From assembly GCA_022562295.1 (NCBI GenBank), contig JADFPO010000022.1, positions 1 to 41,560 on the forward strand: a DNA stretch of 41,560 nt, written 5' to 3'. How positions within the stretch are numbered: position 1 is the first letter of the stretch; every line of letters begins with the position of its first letter. This DNA comes from Gemmatimonadota bacterium. GTDB taxonomy: Bacteria > Gemmatimonadota > Gemmatimonadetes > Gemmatimonadales > GWC2-71-9. Both the position numbers and the translations under genes were made by a program. The notes below the pieces were generated by a model. It saw only the letters and a list, made by a program, of their open reading frames with translations, did not search any database and had not been told where the DNA came from. This document shows positions 1 through 7,125 of this stretch, in pieces.

Positions 1-647
1 TTCTCCACCGCCTCCATGTCGCCCTCGTACGCACGCCGCAAATCGCCGGGCCCGGGGATCGCCACGCTCACACCGGGAGTGCTCACGATCTCGCGGGCGT
101 TTTGCACGGCGACTTGATCTTCGAGAATCAGGATGTTCACCAGGCGACCGTTCGGATTGCCCGGCCAGACGTCGGTGCCCATCGAACCGATCGCCAACGC
201 CGCTTCCTGCGCCGTTTCCACATGTGGGAAGACAATCGCATCGACACCGGCCGCGAGTCCCTGCCCCACATGTTCCCTGGCGACGCCCGCTCCATCGCGA
301 ATTGGAGGAATCCGCAGCGTTATCGGGTGCCGACCGCCACCGACCGCTGCGTCCGCCATGCCCTGCATGTAGGCCTCCATGGCCGGGATGTCGAACGGAC
401 CCGACTCCAGCGAGTAGAACACGAAGTCAGTTTCTTGGTTCTCGGCCATCGCCGCACCCTGCTCGGCCGTATGCTCTCCCGAGAAGATGCCGAACACAGC
501 CTGGCCGTCGGCGAGGAGACGGACGAGCGTGGGCAATTCCGTCTCGCCCTCTTCAGCAGCCGGAGCGCAGGCGACCCACCAGCCGGCGCCGAGGGCGACG
601 AAGGCCATCGAACGGGACAGACCGGAGCGGCTTCGGGTGGGCGTCAT
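1..647 (-). CDS. Exported HpcH/HpaI-type aldolase, C-terminus cut by window edge
   Basis: The first 215 residues of a gene that runs off the left edge are visible. HpcH/HpaI aldolases cleave or form 2-oxo-acid aldols with pyruvate or a similar nucleophile, using a divalent metal. The family pattern is clear: an early GIFSGEH strand, FVFYSLESGPFD, AGVDAIVFPHVET, a metal-ligand-like Glu in ILILEDQ, and the STPGVSVAIPGPGDL signature with its Asp near the visible end. The N-terminus is unusual: a basic segment and a hydrophobic stretch ending in WVAC form a signal peptide, possibly a lipobox, while family members are normally cytosolic. ATG at 647 was chosen over an in-frame ATG at 656 because AGGA lies about 10 nt upstream of it. 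Substrate is unknown. Confidence 0.8.
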   Translation of the reverse strand, partial: MTPTRSRSGLSRSMAFVALGAGWWVACAPAAEEGETELPTLVRLLADGQAVFGIFSGEHTAEQGAAMAENQETDFVFYSLESGPFDIPAMEAYMQGMADAAVGGGRHPITLRIPPIRDGAGVAREHVGQGLAAGVDAIVFPHVETAQEAALAIGSMGTDVWPGNPNGRLVNILILEDQVAVQNAREIVSTPGVSVAIPGPGDLRRAYEGDMEAVE

Positions 648-763
648 GGCACGCATCCTGTGAAATCGGTAGACCGCCAGATCGTGAATACATCTCAAGG
701 ATGGGGTATTCTATCCGATGGCGCCATCATGGCAATGCCGTTGGCTGTGAGTCGTGAATGGAG

Positions 764-790
764 AAGTGCCACCGCCTCCAAGTCACCTGG
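764..790 (+). repeat. Left terminal inverted repeat of the IS
   Basis: It begins AAGTGCCA and contains the box TCCAAGTCAC. It pairs with the complement of 2125-2151, with mismatches only at repeat positions 9, 10, 13, 24 and 26. Confidence 0.8.
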
Positions 791-846
791 GTGCCACAGG
801 GTCCAAGTCAGGAGTGTCACAGCATCCAAGTCAGGAGTGTTATGAG
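777..846 (+). repeat. Three direct repeats inside the left IS end, likely transposase-binding sites
   Basis: The 9-mer TCCAAGTCA starts at 777, 802 and 825, spaced 25 and 23 nt apart; the second and third copies extend to TCCAAGTCAGGAGTGT. The right end has only one copy (minus strand, 2130-2138). Repeated boxes at one end suggest several transposase-binding sites and an asymmetric element; this role is inferred. Confidence 0.65.
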
Positions 847-897
847 TATAGTGCACGAAACAGGTTTTTCGGGGGTCAGGATGCCTAAAAAGGTCGG

Positions 898-2070
898 GTG
901 GAAGAGCGGCGTCGAAAGATGGTCGCTGCGGTTCGGCGTGGGGCATCGCTGCGAACGGTGGCCGGTAGGTTCCACGTGAGCTTGTTGACGGTACAGCGAT
1001 GGGTGAAGCGTTCCAACGGCCAGCGGTTGGATCGGGTCGATTGGAGCGACAGGCCTTCGATAGCGCACACGATTCATCGCACGGCGGCGGCCGTAGAAGA
1101 TACCGTGCTGACGCTCCGCCGAGAGCTGCGTGAAACGAGCGATCTGGGGGAGTACGGAGCCGCAGCTATCCATCGCGAGTTGCTAGCCTGCCACTATCGC
1201 AGCGTCCCTGCGGTGCGGACGATCGGACGCATCCTGGAGCGGAGCGGCGCGCTGGACGGTCGTCGTCGAGTGCGTCGCCCACCACCACCTCGAGGCTGGT
1301 ATTTACCCGAGGTGGCTGCGAGCCACGCGGAGCTAGACAGCTTTGACATCGTCGAAGGTCTGGTGATCAAAGGCGGGACCGAGGTCGAAGTGCTCAACGG
1401 CATCTCACTGCACGGCGGGTTGGTCGCGTCGTGGCCCGGCCCACCGGTCCGTGCGCGCACCGTCGTTGAGGTCCTAGTAGCGCACTGGCGGCAGTTCGGG
1501 CTGCCAGCCTATGCACAGTTCGACAACGACACCCGGTTCCAGGGCGCGCATCAGTTCCCTGACACCGTCGGCCGTGTCACGCGCCTGTGTTTGAGTTTGG
1601 GGGTCGTCCCGGTGTTCGCGCCGCCCCGCGAGACCGGGTTTCAGGCGGCGGTGGAAAGCTACAATGGACGATGGCAGGCCAAGGTGTGGGCTCGTTTCCA
1701 CCATCCCACCCTTACCGCGCTGCGCGAGCGTTCGGATCGCTACGTGGCAGCAGCCCGGCAGCGAGCAGCAGCCCGTGTGGAGGCCGCACCGCCACGACGA
1801 TCATTTCCCAAAGAGTGGGAGTTGGACCTGCAAACCCGTCCGCGCGGCCGCCTACTGTTCTTGCGACGCACGAGCGAGCAGGGAACGGCCGACCTACTGG
1901 GACATACCTGGCGGGTCGATACTCATTGGCCGCACCGTCTCGTGCGCGCCGAAGTCGATTTCGACGCCAACCGCATCCGCTTCTATGCACTGCGGCGACA
2001 CGAACCGCAGTCTCAACCCCTGTTGCAGACCGTTCGCTATCGCTTTCCTCGTCACGGCTTTCAGGAATGA
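898..2070 (+). CDS. DDE transposase with HTH and integrase core
   Basis: This 390-residue protein is the only gene of the IS. Residues about 1-40 form a helix-turn-helix of the kind found in IS481/IS3-like transposases (ASLRTVAGRFHVSLLTVQRW). The integrase (rve) core spans roughly 140-290, with candidate catalytic acids in LDSFDIVEG, AQFDNDTRF and the Glu of AAVESYN. The C-terminal ~90 residues resemble the small beta domain of such transposases. Translation probably starts at GTG 898, 7 nt after AAGG; an in-frame stop at 886 rules out a longer form. No ATPase partner gene is present, which argues against an IS21-type pair. The frame is intact, so the element may still be active. Confidence 0.85.
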   Translation: MEERRRKMVAAVRRGASLRTVAGRFHVSLLTVQRWVKRSNGQRLDRVDWSDRPSIAHTIHRTAAAVEDTVLTLRRELRETSDLGEYGAAAIHRELLACHYRSVPAVRTIGRILERSGALDGRRRVRRPPPPRGWYLPEVAASHAELDSFDIVEGLVIKGGTEVEVLNGISLHGGLVASWPGPPVRARTVVEVLVAHWRQFGLPAYAQFDNDTRFQGAHQFPDTVGRVTRLCLSLGVVPVFAPPRETGFQAAVESYNGRWQAKVWARFHHPTLTALRERSDRYVAAARQRAAARVEAAPPRRSFPKEWELDLQTRPRGRLLFLRRTSEQGTADLLGHTWRVDTHWPHRLVRAEVDFDANRIRFYALRRHEPQSQPLLQTVRYRFPRHGFQE

Positions 2071-2124
2071 CCCGCAGCCATCACATGTCATGCCCTTGCC
2101 CACCACATGTCATCAAATCACGTT

Positions 2125-2151
2125 CAAAGTGACTTGGACGCTCTGGCACTT
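2125..2151 (-). repeat. Right terminal inverted repeat of the IS
   Basis: Read on the minus strand from 2151 it begins AAGTGCCA and has the same TCCAAGTCAC box as the left end. It lies about 55 nt beyond the transposase stop. Confidence 0.8.
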
Positions 2152-2193
2152 GCCCACTCACTACTCACTATTGCGCGCCCAATCCGCGGAGTT

Positions 2194-2733
2194 CTACGCT
2201 TTGAGCATCGCCAAGAAGTGCTTGCGTGCCTTTGCAACTTTCGGCGCCACGACCGCGGTACAGTACGGCTGATTGGGGTTGTTCTGAAAATATTGCTGGT
2301 GGTAATCCTCGGCGGGATAGAACTCCTTCAACCCGGTCAACTCGGTCACGATCGGAGCATCCCACACGGTGGCCAGCTCGGCGATGGTTTCTTCAGCGGT
2401 ATTCCTTTGTTCCGGCGAATGGTAGAAGATGGCGGACCGGTACTGCGTGCCGGCGTCTCCACCCTGCCGGTTGAGCGTCGTCGGATCGTGGATCGTGAAG
2501 AAGACCTCGAGCAACTCCTTGAACGAGATTTCGTCGGGGTCGAACGTGACCTGCACGACCTCGGCGTGGCCCGTCGTGCCGGTACACACCTGTTCGTACG
2601 ACGGGTTGGCGACATCGCCGCCCGCGTATCCCGATACCACGGTGTCAACGCCTCGCAAATCCTGGTACACGGCCTCGAGGCACCAGAAACAGCCGCCAGC
2701 CAGGGTTGCGACTTCGCTCTTTTGCGCGGTCAT
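2194..2733 (-). CDS. msrA: Peptide-methionine (S)-S-oxide reductase MsrA
   Basis: MsrA reduces methionine-S-sulfoxide in oxidised proteins back to methionine, drawing electrons from thioredoxin. The 179-residue length is usual for the family. The catalytic GCFWC motif lies at residues ~14-18. Further family blocks are SGYAGGDVANPSYEQVCTG, HAEVVQVTFDP, FFTIHDPTTLNRQGGD and GTQYRSAIFY. No extra N-terminal signal is present, so it is cytosolic. GGGAG about 8 nt before the ATG supports the start. It is monocistronic, between the IS and a repeat-bearing spacer. It is a normal Cys enzyme; there is no in-frame UGA. Confidence 0.97.
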   Translation of the reverse strand: MTAQKSEVATLAGGCFWCLEAVYQDLRGVDTVVSGYAGGDVANPSYEQVCTGTTGHAEVVQVTFDPDEISFKELLEVFFTIHDPTTLNRQGGDAGTQYRSAIFYHSPEQRNTAEETIAELATVWDAPIVTELTGLKEFYPAEDYHQQYFQNNPNQPYCTAVVAPKVAKARKHFLAMLKA

Positions 2734-2784
2734 GAGTTCGCTCCCGGATTTCCGTTTTGTCGTTGCGGTGGAAAGGTAGCTAAC

Positions 2785-2812
2785 TGAGCCACGAGCTACG
2801 AGCAGCCGGCAG
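2785..2812 (+). repeat. Short heptamer array (GAGCCAC/GAGCTAC) upstream of msrA
   Basis: Three 7-nt units, GAGCCAC-GAGCTAC-GAGCAGC, stand about 50 nt upstream of the msrA start on the opposite strand. The same GAGCTAC unit recurs at 40165-40200. No matching C-rich arm is seen close by. Confidence 0.5.
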
Positions 2813-2955
2813 ACCCCTCATACCTCGATTCCGCCTGGTAGGCATCTTATGCTTAACAAATGGAGCCGTAGACCGGTCTATCCCTGTGAGACGTCCGCTG
2901 CGCGATGGTGCGGTGGACACTAGGTGAAAGGTGAGGATGCAAAAGTGAGGACGCA

Positions 2956-3540
2956 ATGAAACGCATAGCATCAAATGCAGTGGTGATCGCCATAGCGGTG
3001 GTGTTGCCCCTCTCAGCGGCAAATGCCCAACGAAGGCAGGGAGGGGCTCGTGAAGGCATGAGGCCTGCCGGGGTCGAAAACTTGTTGCGGATGCGCGAGC
3101 GGCTGGAGCTGACCGACGAACAATTGACGCAACTCGAAGAACTCAGGGTTGCCGCCCTCGAGCGGCGAAAGACGCGTATGGCGGAGATGATGGACCTGCA
3201 GTCGCGGCGACGAGCCGGCGACCTCGAGCGGGAAGAATGGCGAGATGTGATGGCCGAACGCCGCGAGACAAATCGCACGCAAGGTGCTCGGCAGCGCGAG
3301 CAGATCACGGCGATCCTAACGGATGAACAACGGGACAGAATCACCTCGTTACGTCAGCAACGGGCCGGAACTCGGCGCGGTGCACGTGCTGGCAGGTTTC
3401 GGAATGGCCGTGGGGCAGCGCGGGGATTTAGAGGTCGCGAACCATCGCGCCGGTTTGCTGGGCCGCGTAGAGCCGATCGCCTTAGAGGAAGAGCAAGGGT
3501 CGGTGGGGGCCGGTGGTTCCGACGCGGTCCGATACGGTAG
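2956..3540 (+). CDS. Spy/CpxP-like periplasmic LTxxQ protein
   Basis: This 194-residue protein has a clear Sec signal peptide (cleavage after SAANA, residue ~24). A helical region follows with two LTxxQ-type motifs, ELTDEQLTQLEEL and ILTDEQRDRI, which mark the Spy/CpxP family of small periplasmic chaperones and envelope-stress sensors. The last ~65 residues are very rich in Arg and Gly (RNGRGAARGFRGREPSRRF) and look disordered; this tail is not part of classical Spy and may bind nucleic acid, anionic polymer or membrane. The start is supported by GAGGAC 6-8 nt before ATG. It sits alone, facing away from msrA. The chaperone role is inferred from the motif only. Confidence 0.8.
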   Translation: MKRIASNAVVIAIAVVLPLSAANAQRRQGGAREGMRPAGVENLLRMRERLELTDEQLTQLEELRVAALERRKTRMAEMMDLQSRRRAGDLEREEWRDVMAERRETNRTQGARQREQITAILTDEQRDRITSLRQQRAGTRRGARAGRFRNGRGAARGFRGREPSRRFAGPRRADRLRGRARVGGGRWFRRGPIR

Positions 3541-3626
3541 CCGGAGGTTGTGAACTACGAGCTTTGGGCCCTGCCGTTCGACGTGAGCCGCTAGCTTTGG
3601 CCAGCCCACAACTCACCGGGGCGATA

Positions 3627-4109
3627 TCATGGCAGTTGCGATCGAGCTGTACCGGATGCGTCGTACGTGGCGAAAAACGGATCCCCTCCTGCGTCCAAAC
3701 CCAGTTCGAGGCGCACGCGACCCGCGCGGTCGCGAATGGCGAGGCCGAGCGAGTCTCCTGCCAACCATCCCAAACGCAATCGTGTGTGGTCCACGTCGCG
3801 CGTCGCCAAACCCTCTGGGCCCAGCAAAGCCAGGAAGGGTCCGCTGACCGGGGCCGTGAGGTGCGCCCTCACCGTGCCGCGGGGGTCGGCCAATCCGATC
3901 CACGGGCCGGATCCTATCCCCACGGTGGCCCACGCGACAGCATCCCCAGCGTCGTTGTAGACGAACATCGCTTTGTTGGGCCGCGAGTTCACGTAGGCCA
4001 CGAGCACTGCTACTATGACCAGAACAATGAATAGGTTGGTGTGGTTCGAGATGCGCGTCTCCAGCTTCTTAATCCGCGCTTGCAGAACCTCTATTTCCGG
4101 GGTCGTCAT
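3627..4109 (-). CDS. Small single-pass membrane protein with repeated D-x-x-G beta units
   Basis: I do not recognise a named family. The 160-residue product starts with a short coiled-coil-like helix (EIEVLQARIKKLETRI). One membrane helix follows (NLFIVLVIVAVLVAYV, residues ~24-40), then an ~118-residue domain. That domain contains repeated turns of the form D-x-x-G-x-x-R/A-x-x-L (YNDAGDAVAWATVG, DPRGTVRAHL, RDRAGRVRLELGL, DASGTARSQL), suggesting a small beta-repeat fold, probably outside the membrane. ATG at 4109 has AAGGAG 7 nt upstream; a longer frame to 4334 would run through an intergenic repeat and is rejected. It lies downstream of the DUF457 gene on the same strand, 193 nt away. Confidence 0.7.
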   Translation of the reverse strand: MTTPEIEVLQARIKKLETRISNHTNLFIVLVIVAVLVAYVNSRPNKAMFVYNDAGDAVAWATVGIGSGPWIGLADPRGTVRAHLTAPVSGPFLALLGPEGLATRDVDHTRLRLGWLAGDSLGLAIRDRAGRVRLELGLDAGGDPFFATYDASGTARSQLP

Positions 4110-4252
4110 CACGGGCTCCTTGCCGCCTGAGTGAAGTGAATCTTCACTTATGATCAGGTTGGGCAAGGACGATGGGCTATGGGTTTGCGCTGTGGGCTCA
4201 GAGCTCAAGGCCCCCGGCTCAAAACCTACTCCGGGGTGGGGGAGAGGTTCCC

Positions 4253-4336
4253 GGTGGATTGGAGATTGGAAAGTGTCCGATGCGACCTCCAATCTCCACT
4301 CGTCAATTTCCACTCTCCACTCTCCCATCTCCAATC
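4253..4336 (+). repeat. Heptamer inverted array, units GGATTGG / CTCCAAT, overlapping a gene end
   Basis: The left arm (4253-4270) is GGATTGG-AGATTGG and the right arm (4287-4335) holds about seven CTCCAAT/CTCCACT-type 7-mers, roughly complementary to it. The right arm crosses the stop codon of the DUF457 gene (4303) and encodes its last ~11 residues. Confidence 0.75.
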
Positions 4337-5262
4337 AATACCGCTCCAAAGCCCGCGTTCTCATCGAGCGTGTAGCGCGCATCGACGATGTAGACCGAAG
4401 AGTCGGCCCCGGGTGACACGACGAAAAACGGGAAACGCGCCCAGTGGAGAAACGTGCGGCCCTGTTCCGTTGCGGCCGCACGAAGAGCCGCTGGGAGGCG
4501 ATGGTTGCGCGGGATGTGCGTGGTCTGGAGTTCGACCCGTGGTGTGGACAGCCAGCGAAAGGTGCCAAACCGGTACCCTGAGGAGTCCTCGACAACGATC
4601 AGCCGGCGAAAAGGATCGACGGGGACGGGTGCCACCATCAACCGCGCCGACGCGCTGACACCGTAGCGAGGAAGTTCGGCGGTGACCATGCGCCGCGCCG
4701 CGGAGCCCGCCACCGACATTAGCCCGATGTAAGCCGCGACACCGGCGAGAGCCGCTACGGCTGGCCGCCCCGAGGTTGGGCTCTCCTCGCGCCACCGCCG
4801 CCGCGACAAGTAGACGCCGGCGGCGAGGGCGGCCCAGATCCACGGATCGATGATGAACAGCACGTCTCCGTATCTCCAACGATCCACGAATGGCATCAGC
4901 CAGCGCATGCCGTACACGTTCATGAAATCGAGAGTAGGGTGCGTGATCATCCCGACGTACGCCAACAGCACCAGCTGCTTCGGACGAACCGGGTCCAGTC
5001 TCGGGTGCCGCACGCGGCCGAGCCGGTCCCACAACATCACCAGCCCAGCCAACGCGAGCGGGAGCAGAAGGATGCCCGTGGCCCCGTGGGTCCACCCACG
5101 GCGGAAGCCGAGTGCCGTGACCGGCCCGCCGACCAATGAGAGAACGTCGATGTCGGGCAGGTTCGCGGCGATCACAAGTGTCGCGAGCCCCAGGCGGGAA
5201 CGGTGTTTGAGACCCGTCTCCCCGATAGCCGCACCGACCAGCGTGTGGCAGACTGGATCCAT
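4303..5262 (-). CDS. DUF457/YdjM-family membrane-bound metal-dependent hydrolase
   Basis: The 319-residue protein belongs to the LexA-regulated YdjM-like inner-membrane hydrolases. It opens with MDPVCHTLVGAAIGE, followed by the conserved ANLPDID, RRGWTHG and THPTLDFMN motifs, whose His and Asp are the presumed metal ligands. Several hydrophobic helices lie between residues ~60 and ~200, and a soluble C-terminal region of about 130 residues follows. Family members are annotated as hydrolases from motif content; a substrate is not established. The start at 5262 puts the HTLVG motif at the N-terminus as usual. The last residues (LIGDGRVESGN) are encoded by the heptamer array, so the natural C-terminus has probably been replaced or extended by repeat sequence. 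Confidence 0.8.
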   Translation of the reverse strand: MDPVCHTLVGAAIGETGLKHRSRLGLATLVIAANLPDIDVLSLVGGPVTALGFRRGWTHGATGILLLPLALAGLVMLWDRLGRVRHPRLDPVRPKQLVLLAYVGMITHPTLDFMNVYGMRWLMPFVDRWRYGDVLFIIDPWIWAALAAGVYLSRRRWREESPTSGRPAVAALAGVAAYIGLMSVAGSAARRMVTAELPRYGVSASARLMVAPVPVDPFRRLIVVEDSSGYRFGTFRWLSTPRVELQTTHIPRNHRLPAALRAAATEQGRTFLHWARFPFFVVSPGADSSVYIVDARYTLDENAGFGAVLIGDGRVESGN

Positions 5263-5594
5263 GTGCGGTCCTAGGAAGTGTGGGTATCCTAATGCCTTGC
5301 GTTGATTTTGTCGGTGGGCCGCTTCCGACGACCTGACGGCATTAGGTTGCCTGGGTGAGCGAGCAGCCACATCGGTCAGAACTCGCTAATCCCGACGACT
5401 AGGATTGGCCCGATTAATCAGCAAGAATGCGCCAAACGGGGAAATTCAATCGTAACCTTTCATCGTCTGGCGGCACCTCTTATAGTAGGGTATTAAGAAG
5501 ACGGGAAGTCGGAAGGGACGAGCAGAGATTTAGGGCTGCCTACAGACGTGACACAGGTTCCGGTGGCTCTGGGTCGAAAACAGGAACAGACAAA

Positions 5595-5680
5595 GGCTGG
5601 GACAGGCGGTAGCGGTACGGGCCCTCCTTACGGTCCACCGCTCGCAAGGGAAAGAGGCCGCCGTCTGTTCCCAGCCGTTC
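5595..5680 (+). repeat. ~85-nt palindromic repeat, copy A
   Basis: It starts GGCTGGGA, contains GGCGGTAGCGG, and ends GTTCCCAGCCGTT, so its two ends are inverted copies of GGCTGGGAA. Aligned with copy B it differs at scattered, often paired positions. Confidence 0.7.
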
Positions 5681-5752
5681 CTTTGTGGTGAAAGAGGCCG
5701 CTGTTGTGAAAGAGGCCACCGCCCGATCCCCGAAACCCAGACGAGGAGGCGA

Positions 5753-5836
5753 GGCTGGGAAGGGCGGTAGCGGCATGACGCTCCTAACGCTCTACCGCTG
5801 CCAGGGAAAGAGGCCGCCACCCGTTCCCAGCCGTTT
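5753..5836 (+). repeat. ~85-nt palindromic repeat, copy B
   Basis: Same architecture as copy A 158 nt upstream: GGCTGGGA, GGCGGTAGCGG, then CTACCGCTGCC closing an inner hairpin, the shared AGGGAAAGAGGCCGCC, and GTTCCCAGCCGTT at the end. This fits a REP/BIME-like extragenic palindrome or a tiny non-autonomous element. Confidence 0.7.
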
Positions 5837-6084
5837 GTTTGTTTTGCAAGATGCCGCCGCCCGTACCCACTTCGTCGGTTGGGTTTGACCGCGCATCCGA
5901 ACCGCGTCAACCGAAGCTCACCGGCTCGCCCTACAGCGCCGTCGCACACATAATGGCATCGTCCTCTTTGCCGCGCTGTGACGTTTGACACAGTGCGGCA
6001 GTTTGGTTTTGTGCGTTGCTTTTCCAGCAGGAATGTCGAAGATTGCCACCCTCCAATAAATCGTTTGTTACGGACTGATATTTC

Positions 6085-6870
6085 ATGCGGACCATCTTCC
6101 TTGTGATCCCGCTCACGATCGGGGTGGGGAGTTGCGCGCCGGCGGATGACCGACTCGACCGGCTCTTCTCCGGCGACCTCACGGTGATCGACCTCACGCA
6201 CGCGCTGAGCGCCAACAGTCCCTACTGGCCGAACCCGGCCGGCAATCCGTTCTCGCATGACACGCTCGCCGCGCACGAGAGCGGCGCGCCGTCGATGGCG
6301 ACATACTCTACTCCCGAGCACAATGGGACTCACCTCGACGCGCCGATCCACGGCGGAGATCACCAGCCGTCGGTCGATGACCTGACCGCGGCCGATCTGT
6401 TCGGACCGGCAGCGGTAATAGACGCGTCAGGTCAGGCTGCGGCGGACCCGGACTATTTGCTCGCCAAGCAGGACCTGCTGGACTGGGAGGAGGAGCACGG
6501 TCGCCTACCCGAAGGCGTGATCGTCCTGATGTACACGGGCTGGAGCCGGAAGTGGTCCGACGCCGATGCCTACCGCAACCTGGACAGCGAGGGACGACTC
6601 CACTTCCCGGGGTTCTCGGAGGAAGCCGCGCGATTTCTCATCGACGAGCGCCAAATCCGCGGCATCGGGATCGACAATATGAGCGTCGATTACGGTCTGT
6701 CGAACGATTTCGCCGTCCATCGTATCGTCAACGGGTCCGGCAAATTCCATCTCGAAAATGTCGCCGATCTCCACCTGCTGCCGCCGACCGGCGCCTACCT
6801 CATCGTCGCCCCGATAAAGATCGAGGGTGGGTCGGGGGGGCAGGTAAGGATATTCGCGGTGGTGCCGTAA
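6085..6870 (+). CDS. Exported cyclase-family (kynurenine formamidase-like) lipoprotein
   Basis: The 261-residue protein belongs to the cyclase family (PF04199 type), metal-dependent hydrolases that include bacterial kynurenine formamidase and isatin hydrolase. It has the metal-binding signature HNGTHLDAPIHGGDHQPSVD around residues 79-98. VIDLTHALSANSPYWP lies near the start, as in the family, and GIDNMSVDYG and ENVADLHLLPPTGAYLIVAPIK near the end. The N-terminus is a short signal sequence ending in VGSC, so it is probably a lipoprotein; relatives are often cytosolic. The exact substrate (amide, lactone or formyl compound) cannot be read. It is alone on its strand, followed by a heptamer inverted array rather than a classical terminator. 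Confidence 0.88.
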   Translation: MRTIFLVIPLTIGVGSCAPADDRLDRLFSGDLTVIDLTHALSANSPYWPNPAGNPFSHDTLAAHESGAPSMATYSTPEHNGTHLDAPIHGGDHQPSVDDLTAADLFGPAAVIDASGQAAADPDYLLAKQDLLDWEEEHGRLPEGVIVLMYTGWSRKWSDADAYRNLDSEGRLHFPGFSEEAARFLIDERQIRGIGIDNMSVDYGLSNDFAVHRIVNGSGKFHLENVADLHLLPPTGAYLIVAPIKIEGGSGGQVRIFAVVP

Positions 6871-6881
6871 CGGAGGTGTTA

Positions 6882-7000
6882 GATGTCAGGTGTCGGGTAT
6901 CAGGCAGCAGGTGGCATGTGCCCGCGTGCCTCGTTACTGCGCCACGGATCAATCGGCAACCCGACCCCCGACACCCGAAACCTGACACCTGACACCATCC
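6882..7000 (+). repeat. Heptamer inverted array, units GTGTCAG / ACCTGAC
   Basis: The left arm (6882-6920) reads in 7-mers GTGTCGG-GTATCAG-GCAGCAG-GTGGCAT. The right arm (6955-7000) reads ACCCGAC-CCCCGAC-ACCCGAA-ACCTGAC-ACCTGAC. The arms are complementary, with a loop of about 35 nt. The array begins about 11 nt after the cyclase stop and may act as a 3' hairpin. Confidence 0.8.
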
Positions 7001-7125
7001 CCTAACCCGGAACCTCATTTCCGCTTACGAGTATGGAGACATGGTGATTATGTTTCGCGGCGCAAACTAGCTGGGAGTGGAGGCACCTCCCGTTCGGCGC
7101 TGAGTCCTTGCGAGGAGATGAAGCA

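Larger units (their letters stand above)
764..2151 (+). mobile_element. Complete one-gene insertion sequence with 27-nt inverted ends
   Basis: The element holds one transposase gene between imperfect terminal inverted repeats. Bases 764-790 match the complement of 2125-2151 at 22 of 27 positions. The similarity continues outward, so that 747-790 and 2125-2168 match at 35 of 44. The outer 17 nt read GTGAGTC-GTGAATG on the left and GTGAGTA-GTGAGTG on the right, which is the heptamer repeat seen elsewhere in the window. It is therefore unclear whether the true tips are 764/2151 or 747/2168. No convincing target duplication is visible. The transposase type suggests an IS481/IS3-like element, but no family was confirmed. 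Confidence 0.75.
5263..6084. other. 820-nt gene-free region with palindromic repeats
   Basis: No credible gene is seen here; open frames on the minus strand translate the palindromic repeats and look like artefacts. Near the DUF457 start is a perfect 9-nt inverted repeat, CCTAATGCC at 5288-5296 and GGCATTAGG at 5338-5346, which could be an operator or attenuator. The centre (5595-5836) holds two ~85-nt palindromic repeats, and half-copies of their 3' side lie at ~5710-5735 and ~5848-5870. The last ~200 nt before the cyclase gene show no clear promoter. Confidence 0.6.

Noticed and set aside
2107-2787. Long open plus-strand frame (226 codons) opposite msrA
   Set aside because: It is the antisense of msrA, shows no family motifs, and msrA is certain on the other strand.
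3541-3626. Possible GAGCTAC/TAGCTTTGG array after the Spy-like gene
   Set aside because: Only one ACGAGCT and two CTTTGG-like pieces are seen, without a regular 7-nt period.
5530-6363. Open minus-strand frame (277 codons) across the gene-free region
   Set aside because: It translates the two palindromic repeats into repeated NGWE-like blocks and runs into the antisense of the cyclase gene; no ribosome site or family likeness.
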